Origin: Dermatophagoides farinae
Lineage: Eukaryota > Arthropoda > Arachnida > Sarcoptiformes > Pyroglyphidae
NCBI RefSeq assembly: GCF_024713945.1
Contig: NC_134677.1
Span: 995,001-1,059,000, forward strand
DNA length: 64,000 bases
Reading direction: 5' to 3'
Shown here in pieces: positions 26,881 through 38,900 of this stretch (its first letter is position 1; every line of letters starts with the position of its first letter). Position numbers and translations under genes: made by a program. The notes below the pieces were generated by a model, which searched no databases, was not told the origin of the DNA, and saw nothing but the letters and a program-made list of their open reading frames with translations.

Positions 26881-27753
26881 ATACACACACACACACGCAC
26901 ACACGGAATTTTTTTTTTTGTTTTTCATTTTCGATTTCAGTTCTTTGTTTGTTTGTCTATAATTCCCAAATGAGTTTGATAATTGTACAGGATGATGATG
27001 ATGATGACGACGACGACGACGACAACAACGTCAAACACACATATTCAGTCGATTTGGATTAAATTTTAATGCTGCCACCATCAATGATAATGATGATTTT
27101 TTTTCTGTTTTGTTTCTCAGGGCCAAACAAACGAACAAACGAAAAAACGAACGAATGGAAAAAAAATTTGTGACAAAAAAAAATACAAATACAAATCATA
27201 ACAATGACGACGATGATGACGTTTATGTTTTGTACAAAGGGTTCATCATCATCATGATCATTATTAATTTATTCATAAAGCGACACCGATCGACTATGTA
27301 TGTACAATTGGATGGAAAACAAACAAAAAAAAAATTTTTTCATATTTGAATAAATTACACAATTAATGAGCTTTTGTGTTTGGCAGTAGAATTTCATATT
27401 TCTAAATTTTCTAAATAAAATAACAAAAATATTCGAATTGCGGCTGCGTTTTTGATCATTTTTTTGGTTTTTCACATGAGGGGGTGGACTATACCTTGAT
27501 GAATGAAAAAGTATTGAGTTATTTTTTCTTTTGGCCCTAGAACAGTTAGAATCGATCGAAATTCGCTATTGGCAACTGGAATGAATCATCATCATGAACA
27601 ACGAATCAACAACAACAACAACAACATAAAGAATGATTCTGTTTTTTTCCGGTCCAAAATCATTTTTTTTTTTCATTGCTTCGGTTATCATCATCGTCAT
27701 TGTTGTTTTTATTTTTAATTTGAGGAATTTTAAAGAATATTAAACAAAAAAAT

Positions 27754-28782
27754 ATGAAAAAATCCACCTCAATCCTTATAACAATAATGTTATTCATTTT
27801 ATTCAATCTGATTGTTTATCTATTCATCTATCATGATCCTGGTAATATTTCCACAACATTTGATGATCTATATGAATATCAACCTGAGCAGCAACAGCAG
27901 CAGCAACAACAACAACAACAATTAACGATAAATGGAAAATTAACATTTTCACGTCATAAATCAATTATATCAAATTTATGGCTAATATCGGTGATTATAA
28001 TTATCGTACTATTAGCATTTTGTTTTAAAACAACAACAACAACAACAAAAACAACAAAATCATTACAAAGATATAATGGTAGTATAACAAATCGTTTGAC
28101 ATTAATACGTCGTAATCAATGGATGGATTCTAGTATCAATCAAAATATTACAAGCAATGCCGGCGGCGGTGGCAACACTGTCAGCATAAATAATGATCAA
28201 AATGTTTATTTTAATCTAGTTTCAATGAATTATCCACAACCAAATGATATGTATTATGATGATGATGATGATGATGATAATGATAATGATTCAATAATTA
28301 GCCAAAATCAAAATAATGTGAATAATACAACAACATCAGCATCATCATCATCATCATCATCATTATCATCACCACCACCTGATTATTATCAAATTGTATT
28401 ACCGAATACAACGAAAAAATTATCATCATCAATATCATCACCATCATTATCATCATCTACAAAATCATTGACAACAACCAAAATGATTAAACAACGTTCC
28501 AACAACAATGGTAATAATATGATGATGATGATGATGGAATTACCACCACCATCATATGAAATGGCAGTAAAAGATTTTGATCGTCATCAAAACAGTGGCA
28601 ATGATTATATGATTCGGAATCAAACATTGTCAGATTCTACAAACAATCATCGTCGTGAATCAACGATAACAACAACATCATCACAACATGAATTGAGCAT
28701 TACAACTATTGCCAATTCAAATAATGATGTTATAAATTCGGTTTGTACAGCTGCTACGGCTATGGTTGAAATAGTGGAATGA
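27754..28782 (+). CDS. Orphan single-pass membrane protein with two PPxY motifs
   Basis: A single uninterrupted frame of 342 codons. Residues 6-26 are a hydrophobic signal peptide or anchor, residues 27-70 a short polar segment with Q10-11, residues 72-91 a second hydrophobic helix (ISNLWLISVIIIIVLLAFCF), and the remaining 250 residues a low-complexity cytoplasmic-type tail with Asp, Asn, Ser and Thr runs. Two WW-ligand motifs stand out: PPDY (208-211) and PPSY (265-268, in ELPPPSYEMAVKDF). Paired PPxY motifs behind a TM helix are typical of adaptors that recruit NEDD4-type ubiquitin ligases, for example Commissureless or NDFIP. That is analogy, not homology I can show. A poly-A signal lies 210 bp past the stop. 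It could be a 3' piece of a larger gene, but the intact start and stop favour an independent one. Confidence 0.65.
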   Translation: MKKSTSILITIMLFILFNLIVYLFIYHDPGNISTTFDDLYEYQPEQQQQQQQQQQQLTINGKLTFSRHKSIISNLWLISVIIIIVLLAFCFKTTTTTTKTTKSLQRYNGSITNRLTLIRRNQWMDSSINQNITSNAGGGGNTVSINNDQNVYFNLVSMNYPQPNDMYYDDDDDDDNDNDSIISQNQNNVNNTTTSASSSSSSSLSSPPPDYYQIVLPNTTKKLSSSISSPSLSSSTKSLTTTKMIKQRSNNNGNNMMMMMMELPPPSYEMAVKDFDRHQNSGNDYMIRNQTLSDSTNNHRRESTITTTSSQHELSITTIANSNNDVINSVCTAATAMVEIVE

Positions 28783-31700
28783 AAAAAAAAATCGTATCAT
28801 ATTGATACGATAACTAGAACCAGAATCGATAACAGAGAATTCCAGAAACGAAAACGAAAACGAAAAACGAAAAAAAAATTTGACTGTCTCATACATACAC
28901 ACATACATACACGAATCATCGTAGTCGTGGTCGTCGTTACACGACATTAACGATCAAGTTTCAGGGGCCATTAATTTACAATTACCCAACAAATAAAAGA
29001 ATATATCCATCGACGACATTCGACTGTTGTTCAATGTTATTTCTGATACTGGTGAACAGAATTTGATTCCATAACTCTCAATAACACACACACACACATC
29101 GAACATCGACCTCTGGGACAAAGTGGAAATGAAGCGCAAATCCATTGGAAAAAAAAACAAAGCAAAAACAACAACCAAAATGACTTTCGTTTCAAATATT
29201 GAAATAACCGAACCGAATTGATGGGCGCTGATTATGATTATGATTAATTTTCTTGCTGGATATCATATACACGACACACGACACACCCATATATAAAATA
29301 TATCTAAAGAGCCTAAATATCAATTTTCACCGTTCATTGTTCATTTGGAACCCCAAACATTATCGTCATCATCATCATCATCATCGTATACGTAATCATC
29401 CATTAAAAACACAAAAAAAAATTAAAGCCAAAACTGAGATCCATATAATCGAACAAGATGAATGAATGAATGAAAAATTCAAATTCCATGTTCAAAGCAC
29501 ACATACACACACACACACACACACACAGACACACAGACACACAAAATTCCATTATGTTCATCGTTCATTTATAATAAATGAAATGTAAATGTAAAGAAAA
29601 AAAAAATTCCCGATACATTCATGAATTTGTCACCGAATTGTTGATTTATCGAATAATTTCATAATATCAAAATCACAAGAATTAAGTATACATCGATGAC
29701 ACACACACACACACACATTATTATGATCATCCATGATCCAAAAAAAAATTTTTTGTAAATTATTACACATTGCCATTTTCCATTGAATCACAAATTAACG
29801 GATTTTTCGTTTTTTTTTCACCACCAATAACGATTCCAAAAATTTCTTTCATTGCGCGTCTGTACGTGTTATTATTAGTCATATTTTCGAGTGTGTGTGT
29901 GTGTGTGCATTTGTTTGATTTTATTATGAGAAAAAAAAACCGCAAAATGGAAAACAAAATAAAATAGAAAAAAAAATCGAAAAAATCTTTGTGTGTGTGT
30001 GTGTATGAAGTTGTTTATTCGATTTAGAAACGTAGAAAAAGCCAAAGAAAAATTTATTGATCCAAAGAAATTTTTTTTTTCTGGCGGTGGCCGTGGTGGT
30101 GGTGGTGGTTTGAAAAACATACTGCCGTTAAGAATCGTTCAACCAAATGAAAAAAACCGTTCGATGATGATGATGAGAAAAGGAAATGACTATTTTGTGT
30201 TGCTATTTCTCATGGTCTTGTCATTTCACTTGACAGCCAAATAAAACAGGGGAAAAAAATCGGCGATTGTCAACTTTAAATTCGATTTTTTTCCCTCATT
30301 ATTTTTTTTTTGGTTTCAGTTTCAGAACTTCTGAAAAAAAACAAAACAAAATAAAATTTCTTGGCCTTAAAAAAAAATCGATATATTTGTGCGTGTGTTT
30401 TGTACAACCTCTCTTTATCTCTCGCTCTTGCTTAAAAGTGGTGGTGGCGGTGGCGTTAGCACTCGAAAGTGATCATCATGCAAGTATTGGGTTTTTTTTT
30501 CTCTCTCTCTCTCAGTGACAAAAGTATTGCAGAAAAAAAACAAAACAAAAAAATTTTTCAAGATCCACTTTTTTTCGGTGCAATTTTTTGTGTGTTAATC
30601 CTGTTATCCTGTTATTTATTCTATGTCGTCGTCGTCGTCGTCAAATATGAAAATGATGATGACGATGACGAGAAAATGAAATTTACATCATCATCATCAT
30701 CATTTTCAGCAGCGGCCGCAATATAAAAAGCACTGAAAAAAATATACAAACATTCCACATGACAACAACAACAACAAGTGATGAAGCAAGCTAAAACATC
30801 GCCATCGTCGTCGTCAATCTTCAGTCATTCAATAATTGTGTCCATAATTATAGATAGTAATAAGATGGAGAGTTTATCAATCAATAATAATAATAATACT
30901 GTTGTATAATGTTTGAAACGTAAAAAAAAAATCTAGTTCAATGTCGAATGTGCGTGTGCGTGTGTGCGTGCGTGAAAAAAAGAGATAAAATTTCTCTTTT
31001 GTTTGAAAAATGAATCCAAAAAAGAAGAAATTTTGATACAAGAAAACAAAAAAAAAGTAAATTAACAAAACAAGGTAATCCAGCCATAACCATTGAAATG
31101 AATTGAAATGAAATGATCCAGAATGAATGTCACCATCATCATGCCACCACCACCACCATCAACAATAATCAGATCTGATAGTGTAGAACTTTCTTGTTTT
31201 TTTTTTATCCCAAAAAAGTTTTTGTTTTTTGTTTTTGATTAAATAATTATTGATTAACTTTGCAGTCGAATGGATGAATTTTTGTTCAAACAAACAAACA
31301 AAAAAAACCTGTATCTCTTTCGTTCGTTGGTTCGTTGTTTTATCCATTTCATTTTTTTTTTTCGATATGTTAATCAATCAATATGGTAACCGATTATTGA
31401 TGGCTCTTTTTTTTCTTGTGTCAAAAAAAAAAAAAAATGAAAGTAGTTCCATAATGGCCATGGCCCATTGGATCATTGACTCTTCTTTCTATTTTTTTTC
31501 TCTCCATGAACAAACGAAAAAAAAAATGAATTAACATAATTCTTCAAGGTGAACAATAAATACAAGAAATAAAAACTTAAATAATAAATAACTACCGGCT
31601 AATAATAATAATAATCATTTAAAAAGTATTTGGCCAATTAAAAAGGTTTTTTTTTTCTTTATCGAAACAAACAAAACAAAACAAAACAAAAAAAACCATA

Positions 31701-32962
31701 CGGTTGAATACCACTGTTTTATTTTTGTTGTTGTTGTTGTTGTTTTCAATCACAGTGCTGTAGTTCCCATGATTGCCGCTTTCAATGTATATTTAAGGGC
31801 CAAATGGCGCTACATGTACATTTGTTTATGTCTCTCACAAACTGTCAGTATGTGACACACACACACAGTGAGAGAAAATATGCAACAAGTTGTTTACCAA
31901 AAACATCGTGAAGAAAGCAAAAACGAAAAAAAAATGTCCAAAATCGAAACATGTTTTTTTTCATCATTTCATTTCATTTCCACACATCTTCTTCACACAA
32001 AGTATTGATGCAATCATCAATCAAATATAAACAACATTGAATGATTATGTAATCAAATGTTCAAGTTGTTTCAAAATGGAAATGTGAATGAATGAAAATA
32101 AAAAAAAAAAATTCATAATAATCATATCATGGTTAAACATAGATTTGTTTGGATTGAAAATGAAAATTGAATCTTTAAATCTTTTGAACGATGATAATTT
32201 CCAATCATCATCATCATCAACGTTGTTTAATTTTGAAATATCTTGCTTCTACAGTTTCTTTTTCAATGTGATGTGAAATCGTCATGCAAACAAATTTTTT
32301 TTTTTTGTTTTTCATTTTCAACAATTTTCGAATTGAATCACATCGTATTTCACACTGTGGTTGCCTTTTTTTCATCATCATCATCATCATCGTCATCATT
32401 GCCATTATAAAGTGTCCGAAAATTATCGTCGAAAATTTTTCCTTTTTCCTTTTTAACTCTTCCTTGTTTTATTTTTGGTTTCCATTATGATGATTATTAT
32501 TATTACTACTACTGTTGCTGGAATTTACTGGAAATAATCAAGGAAAGATTTTTTTTTCATTCACCAATTACTCACCATTATCATCATCATTCTCCACTGG
32601 TGTCTTTTTTTTGTCTTTGTTTTCCTTTTGTTTACATTTTCATTGTTTCATTGCATTGATAAATAAATATAGTTACGATACGATGATGATGATGATGAGT
32701 TCAATCATCAATGATTGATCGAGATCACGATTTTTTTTGTGTATCAATCATTCAATCAATCAACCAGACAAAAAGGAAATTTTAAAAAAATTTAATTTTT
32801 TGTGTTTTGTCTCGTTTCTTCGAATAAAAATCATCATCATCATCATTCTGTGAATCATTCATTCATTTTGTGTGTGTATGTATGTGTATGTGTGTGTGTG
32901 TGTTTGATTGACATTCGATCAAAATTCCATCATTTGGTGATATATTAAAACCGACAAATAAA
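28783..32962. other. Intergenic region between the PPxY gene and TTC39
   Basis: The first 230 bp are relatively repeat-poor and probably the 3' UTR of the PPxY gene. The rest is CA, GAT, GTT and A/T repeats. A small non-repetitive patch near 31750-31825 is the exception. The last few hundred bases should contain the TTC39 promoter, but no core element could be assigned. Confidence 0.6.
28992..28997 (+). promoter_or_regulatory. Poly-A signal AATAAA of the PPxY gene
   Basis: Canonical AATAAA 210 bp after the stop codon. AT richness makes chance matches common. Confidence 0.4.
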
Positions 32963-35900
32963 ATGAGTTCAAATAATCGAAAGAAATCCACCATGAATGG
33001 TGGTATTTCTATTAACAATATGGAACAACAACAACAACAGAAACAACAACAACAACAAAAACAGAAACAAAAATCTCATAATAATAGTCATAATACAATG
33101 AATGGCAATTGTGTTGGTGGTAATGGTGGTGGTGGTGGTGGTGGTAATGAAAAAAAACCACAACAATTAAATGGAACTAATCAAAATAATGGATCCACGA
33201 CGAAAACAACGGCAACAAAGGTGACCGGAAAAACTTTTGGTCGATTTCTTTATGAAAGGTGAGTGTGTGGTACTTTTTTTTTCTCACTAGACTAGGTCAG
33301 TGTATTCATCAATGTTTTTTTTTTTGCATCACTTGATCGTAGTTTTAATCGTGAAAATTTGGATGAATTATTTCGTCCTGGACAACAATCTATTGAAAAT
33401 TATAATCTATCATTGGCACATCAACGTGCAAATTGTGCATTAGACATGTATCTTGGTGAGAATAATGTACAAGGTGGTATTGAACGTTTTGCCGATATTA
33501 TTGATGAAGGTCCAATGGAATCATTATCATGGGCTGCTTGTTTCGTCATACGTGCCGGACTAACATTGGATAAAGTAAGTTTTTTGTGTGTGTGTGTATG
33601 GTCCAAACCAAAATTGAACCAACGAGTGTGTCCAAATGAACTGAATTTCTATATTCTTCTTCAGAATTTGATTCTACACAATGAAAATATTTAGATATAG
33701 ATGCAGGACACAATATTCAATATATTTGAAAAGAAAATAAAATGAAGAAAAAAAAAGTTTTCTGCCGAAAACAGAAAGAAAACTTTTTTTTTCTTCATCG
33801 ACAATTTTGATTGTCCATCATCATCATGTTAATTGCTGTTGTTGTCGTCGTTGTTGTTGTTGTTGTTTGAATCTTGATTCTGGATTCTTGTAGTAGTGTT
33901 CAATATTCAAACACAAACACTGAAAGAAAAAAAAATCGAATCATCAAACTATAACGATGATAAACTTTAGTTTTGTATGTGTGTTGGTGATAATTTTAAG
34001 AAAATTTTTTTTTTTTTGCAATTGCAAAGTTTTTTTCTTCCGTTTTTTCCGAAAACATCTTCATTCTGACCATTTATGTCCATCATCATCATCATCATCA
34101 TCATCATCTAATCAACAACAAATCTTTATTTATATAACGACTGATTGATCGATTGGAAAGAAAGAAAGAAAGAATGAATGAAAAAAAAAATCGAAATCTA
34201 TTCAAAGTTTTTGTTATTATTAGTAAATAAAATTCGTTGTTTTTCGTCAGAAATCATTGAACAATTTTGCACGTTTCAACGAGTTTTTTCTTCTCTCTCT
34301 CTCTCCCCCTCCCCATCACACACAGCAAAGGTTAGCTGTTTTTTCAACTTCAACGACCTTTTTTTTCTTCAGAAACCGATGAAACTTTTTTTTTTGTTTC
34401 TGTTACTGATGATCAAATGTGAATCGATGAAAAAAAAAATAATCGTAATGAGTGTCGAATTGTGTGTGTGTGTAATCAAGAGAGAAATAGCAAAACAAAA
34501 AAGAATTTTTCCATTCCAAAATGAAATGAAAAATAGATAGATGAATGGTGGATGGAATTCCGCTATTCATCCATTCTTCTTCTGAAGAATATTCTTTAGT
34601 CGGCATCATTAGGATAATAGATGATGATGATGATGATGGAATAAATGTTTGGATCCAACAAAAAAAAAATTTGTTTTTTTTTCACTTGTTTCACTTTTAA
34701 GTAGGAAAAATTTAAACTAACTTTTTTTTTTCTTTTCCTTAAAATTCTTTTCTTTTCTTTTCATTCAATGATGATCACCATTATCTTTGATGATGATGAT
34801 GATGATGACGATCATCATCATCATCATTCACAAATGTGTCGTCGAACAGTGAACAAAAAAAAAAAAAATGCTTCCGTGAATTACTTTTATGCCAAGTTGA
34901 AATTGAAGTTAAAGTTGAAATTTTCACTAAACTTTTTTTTTGTCTGATAATAATAATTTATTGATGATAACTAAACAGAAACGTTATGCACTACAATTTT
35001 TTTTTTTTTTTTACATTTTATATCCATCTATGATGAACTTTTTGAATCCGAAAAAAAACGTAACAAATTTCATTTTGTGCAGTGCCCGATGAAAAAAAAA
35101 CCAATTTTTTTTTGTTGTTCTGTTTGTTTGTTTTGTTCATGTGCATTAATATATTCACATATATATATAACGTTATATTTGAATTTTTTTCTTCACTATT
35201 TTTATATTTATACAGGATGATATTGAAAAAGCACGTAAATGTCTACAGCATACGGCCAAAATGTGTCAGAAAATGATGAAACATTCATTTTTGGATAACA
35301 TCTCCAAATGGATTGTTGCACCAAATTATGATAAATATACTGATGGTATGTTTGTTTCAGTTTTTTTTTTGTTATTGAAAATTAGTAGTGGAAGGGTAGG
35401 GAATTAATGATTTTAGTTTTTCGTTTTTCGTTGATCATCATCAATATTAATTAATTTTGTTTTTTTTTCATTTTATATATCAACACATTGATTAATGATG
35501 ACCATGGTTGATTTCAATTAATCAATATGAAAATCAAAGTGGAAATATTTGCCGAAAGTTATTATGCTCAACAGCTTGCATTATCGATTGCATTGTATGC
35601 ATTCGAAACGAATAGTGTTTTTACATTGATCAAATTGGCCTATCATCTAAGGGGTTTAGTGCGTAAACATACGTAAGTTGTTGTTGTTTGTTTGAATTGA
35701 ATTTTGAAATTTAAATTTAATTTTTTTCATTGCTTCGCAGTGAATTATGGCAAGTAAAAAAACGTCGTAAATTGTGGCAAGATGAACAATCACGGCTATA
35801 TTTTGAGGCACATATGCGTTTTGCAAACGGTATGATCAACGTGGTCATTAGCCATACGCCGCCGAAATTTTTGCGTATCATGAATTTTTTAGGCTACAAA

Positions 35901-38900
35901 GGCACAGAAACAATCGGTTTGAATGAAATGAATCGTGTTGCATTCGATTTGAATGCCGGTTATTGGACCAAAATGGCACAATTGACATTAATTTATTATT
36001 GGGTTTATGGTAAACCACATGGTGAAAATGTACCGGATGATTTATCATTATGTAAAAAATTAATTGAAGCTGAATTGCAAATGTTTCCACAGGTTTGTTT
36101 TTCATTTGTCTTAAGTGAAAAAAAAACAAGAAAATGAAGATCCAATCATTTAGTTTCATGGTAAAAACTTGTCAACGGTTCATTCTGTAGTTATATATAG
36201 AGGTGTGAAGTTGTAAAACAAAAAAAAAACGGCAACAATGAACATGTCTATTTTACTGCTGAACCAAAGAATCTTTTTTCGTTTTTTGTTTGACAAGAAA
36301 TTTTTTTTTTTAGTATTCAACTCATATTCAGATGATCATCATCAGCAAGTTTTAGTTCAAGAATCTTTTGTATTCTTTCACCGTCTCTTTACTAGCACCT
36401 AGTTTTAGTTTTAGTTTTGGATCAAAATTTGATTTTCTCATTTTTGTCATAATTCCATATATATATCACATCATCATCACATTATTCTGTTTAACCAGAA
36501 AAAAGAGAGAGAGAAAAAAAAACTTTTTCTTCTTTGTTTCGTTTCCTTTTCACACATTTCATTCATTCCATTCCATTCATTCATTTCTTTTGTGATTACT
36601 TTACTTTGCTATCTTTTTCTCACTTTCTTTGTCTCATTTAGTTTCTTTTGGTTTCAAAGTTTTTTTGTGTGTGTGTGTGTGTGTGCGCGCCAAAAGATTT
36701 ATTTCCACAAATAACGTAATATAATATAATTCAGAATTTACATGACAAAATGTGATCATGATGATGTTGTTATGTGATTTGATTTCTAAATGATGACGAT
36801 GATTGGATTTTTTTCATTTTCATTTTTATTTTGCTTGTTTTTTTTCTCTGTATTGATTAATTGATTTTGTTTTTCTTTCGCTTTATAATATAGAGCATGT
36901 TATATGGATTAGCTAAAGCAAAAATTGAACAGATCAACGGTGAATTTGATCGAGCCATAGAAATATTACAAGGTTTGGTAAGGGCACCAAATCTAGCCAT
37001 TGCATATAAAGCATTCTATTTTGAATTAATATGGTGTTATGCCATCAAATTGGATTGGAACAATTGTATATTGTGTGCGGATAAAATACGTGAAAGTAAA
37101 CATTCACCGGTTTGTATGGCATTTTTGAATGCCGTTTTTCGTTATGTAAAAGGTGTGGATGATAAAAATCAACAGTTATTGGATCAGGCATCCGAAGAAT
37201 TTGAGTAAGTTTTTTTTTCATTTTATATTTTTATTTTTTGGCTCATATTCTGTTGCTCAATTAACAAGCGGTGTAGAATTTTCTTCTTTTTTTGCTCATT
37301 TTTCACACTAAAACGAAAAAAAAGTCGATCCTTAGTTGGGTTCATTTTTTTTTCTTCAAAAAAAATTTCAACACTGACTTGCTATAGTAATGATCAAGTT
37401 CAGCGAATTTTTTTTTAGAAATAAACTTTTTTTGAGAAAAATTTTTCTTGAAAACTTTTTTTTTCTAGTTTCCCAGTTGTAAAATAGGACAAATGAACAT
37501 AATGATGATGATGTGAAAAAAATTTTCAGCTCATGATGATGATTGTTGTTGTCATTGTGTTTATTTAACTGGAGAAAAATTTTATACTTGTCACACACAT
37601 AACAATGTCATTTTCTCTTGTTGTGAGTTTTTTTTTGAATAATAATGATTACAACACTGGTAAAAATGAAATTCAGTAAACAGAATTACATGTAGTTTTG
37701 CCTTGGGCTATTCATATTCGCTATATTCTTGCGTGTCTATGTGTGTGTGTATGTTTCATTCAATTTTTTTTCTGGAAATTTATTTTTAAAAATTTGAATT
37801 TTTCTTTCTTTCTTTTCCTTTCCATTGCTTCTTCATCACCTGTGCCGTTATTTGATTTTGATTCATTCAAAAAAAAAGACGTTTACCAAGTCTTCGTATA
37901 CGACATTTTGGTAAAACAATGACCACAGAAAAAGCAGCATTAGCGAATGCAGCATTATATTTTAAAAAAGGAAAATGTCTCGTATTACCCGTTATTGTAA
38001 GTATTTTTGTTTTTCAATCAACCTGGCAACCGATCAAATCGAATTGAATGCGTTAAAAACAAAAATTCCAACAACAACAAAAAAACAAAATTTTCATCGA
38101 TAAATTCAATCAAATAAAATGCATAGGCAAACGAAAACGAAAAAAAATACTGAAACAGAATGTTATTCTTTTTAATGTTTTTTTTCTGCTAGTTGTTGTT
38201 GTTGTTGTTGTTGTTTTTTTCCCGTGATATTTGTTCGATCGGTTGCTCGGTTGATATTGATGATAAATGGTTATTAATCATTTTTTGTTGTTGTTGTTGT
38301 TCCACATGAATGCCATAAAAAATGCATCATCAATGGATGGCGAATATAAATTTTTTTTTTTTTTTTTTTTTGGAAAACGCACAAACACAAACAAACAAAC
38401 AACCAACCCAAACAAACAACAATGTTTCGATATTATTTCAACCATTATTATGATTGTATTATATGCTGACAATAACAACGACGAAACAACGAAAAACAAC
38501 ATCTATAGGCAATGCTTTATTCTGGTAACTATCTAATGTTTGTTCGTGATCACAATCAACTGGCCAAACTGATGGATCGTTGTGAACGTGAAGTAAAACT
38601 TTATGAACCAGATATTGGTAAGAATCAACACAAAACATAAAGTCATATAAATTATTGTACACAATTTATATGAAAATATAACAAACACGGAATATTTGTT
38701 GTTGTTGTTGTTTCATTCATTCATTTTTTTACAATTTTTTAATTCTCTCACTCTCCTCTTTTTTTCTTTTATCACCTGAATTTTAGAAAATTCTCATTAT
38801 CTTGATAATTATCTGACGGCATTATTCTATAAATGTGTATTATTACGACGACAACAACGTTATGAGGAAGCAAGAAAAAATCTACAATTTATTCTTGATT

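Larger units (their letters stand above)
23609..27753. other. Repeat-rich interval that should hold the distal turtle tail
   Basis: The turtle frame is open and in phase 1 at 23608, so at least one further exon must follow if the gene is intact. Only two weak candidates were found (25702-25752 and from 26789). The rest is A/T homopolymers, GTT/GAT repeats and a GC-rich imperfect dyad at 26471-26558. Confidence 0.5.

Noticed and set aside
27754-28782. Treating the PPxY frame as the last turtle exon
   Set aside because: It contains its own signal/TM start and a second TM helix, incompatible with a cytoplasmic tail that follows the turtle TM helix.
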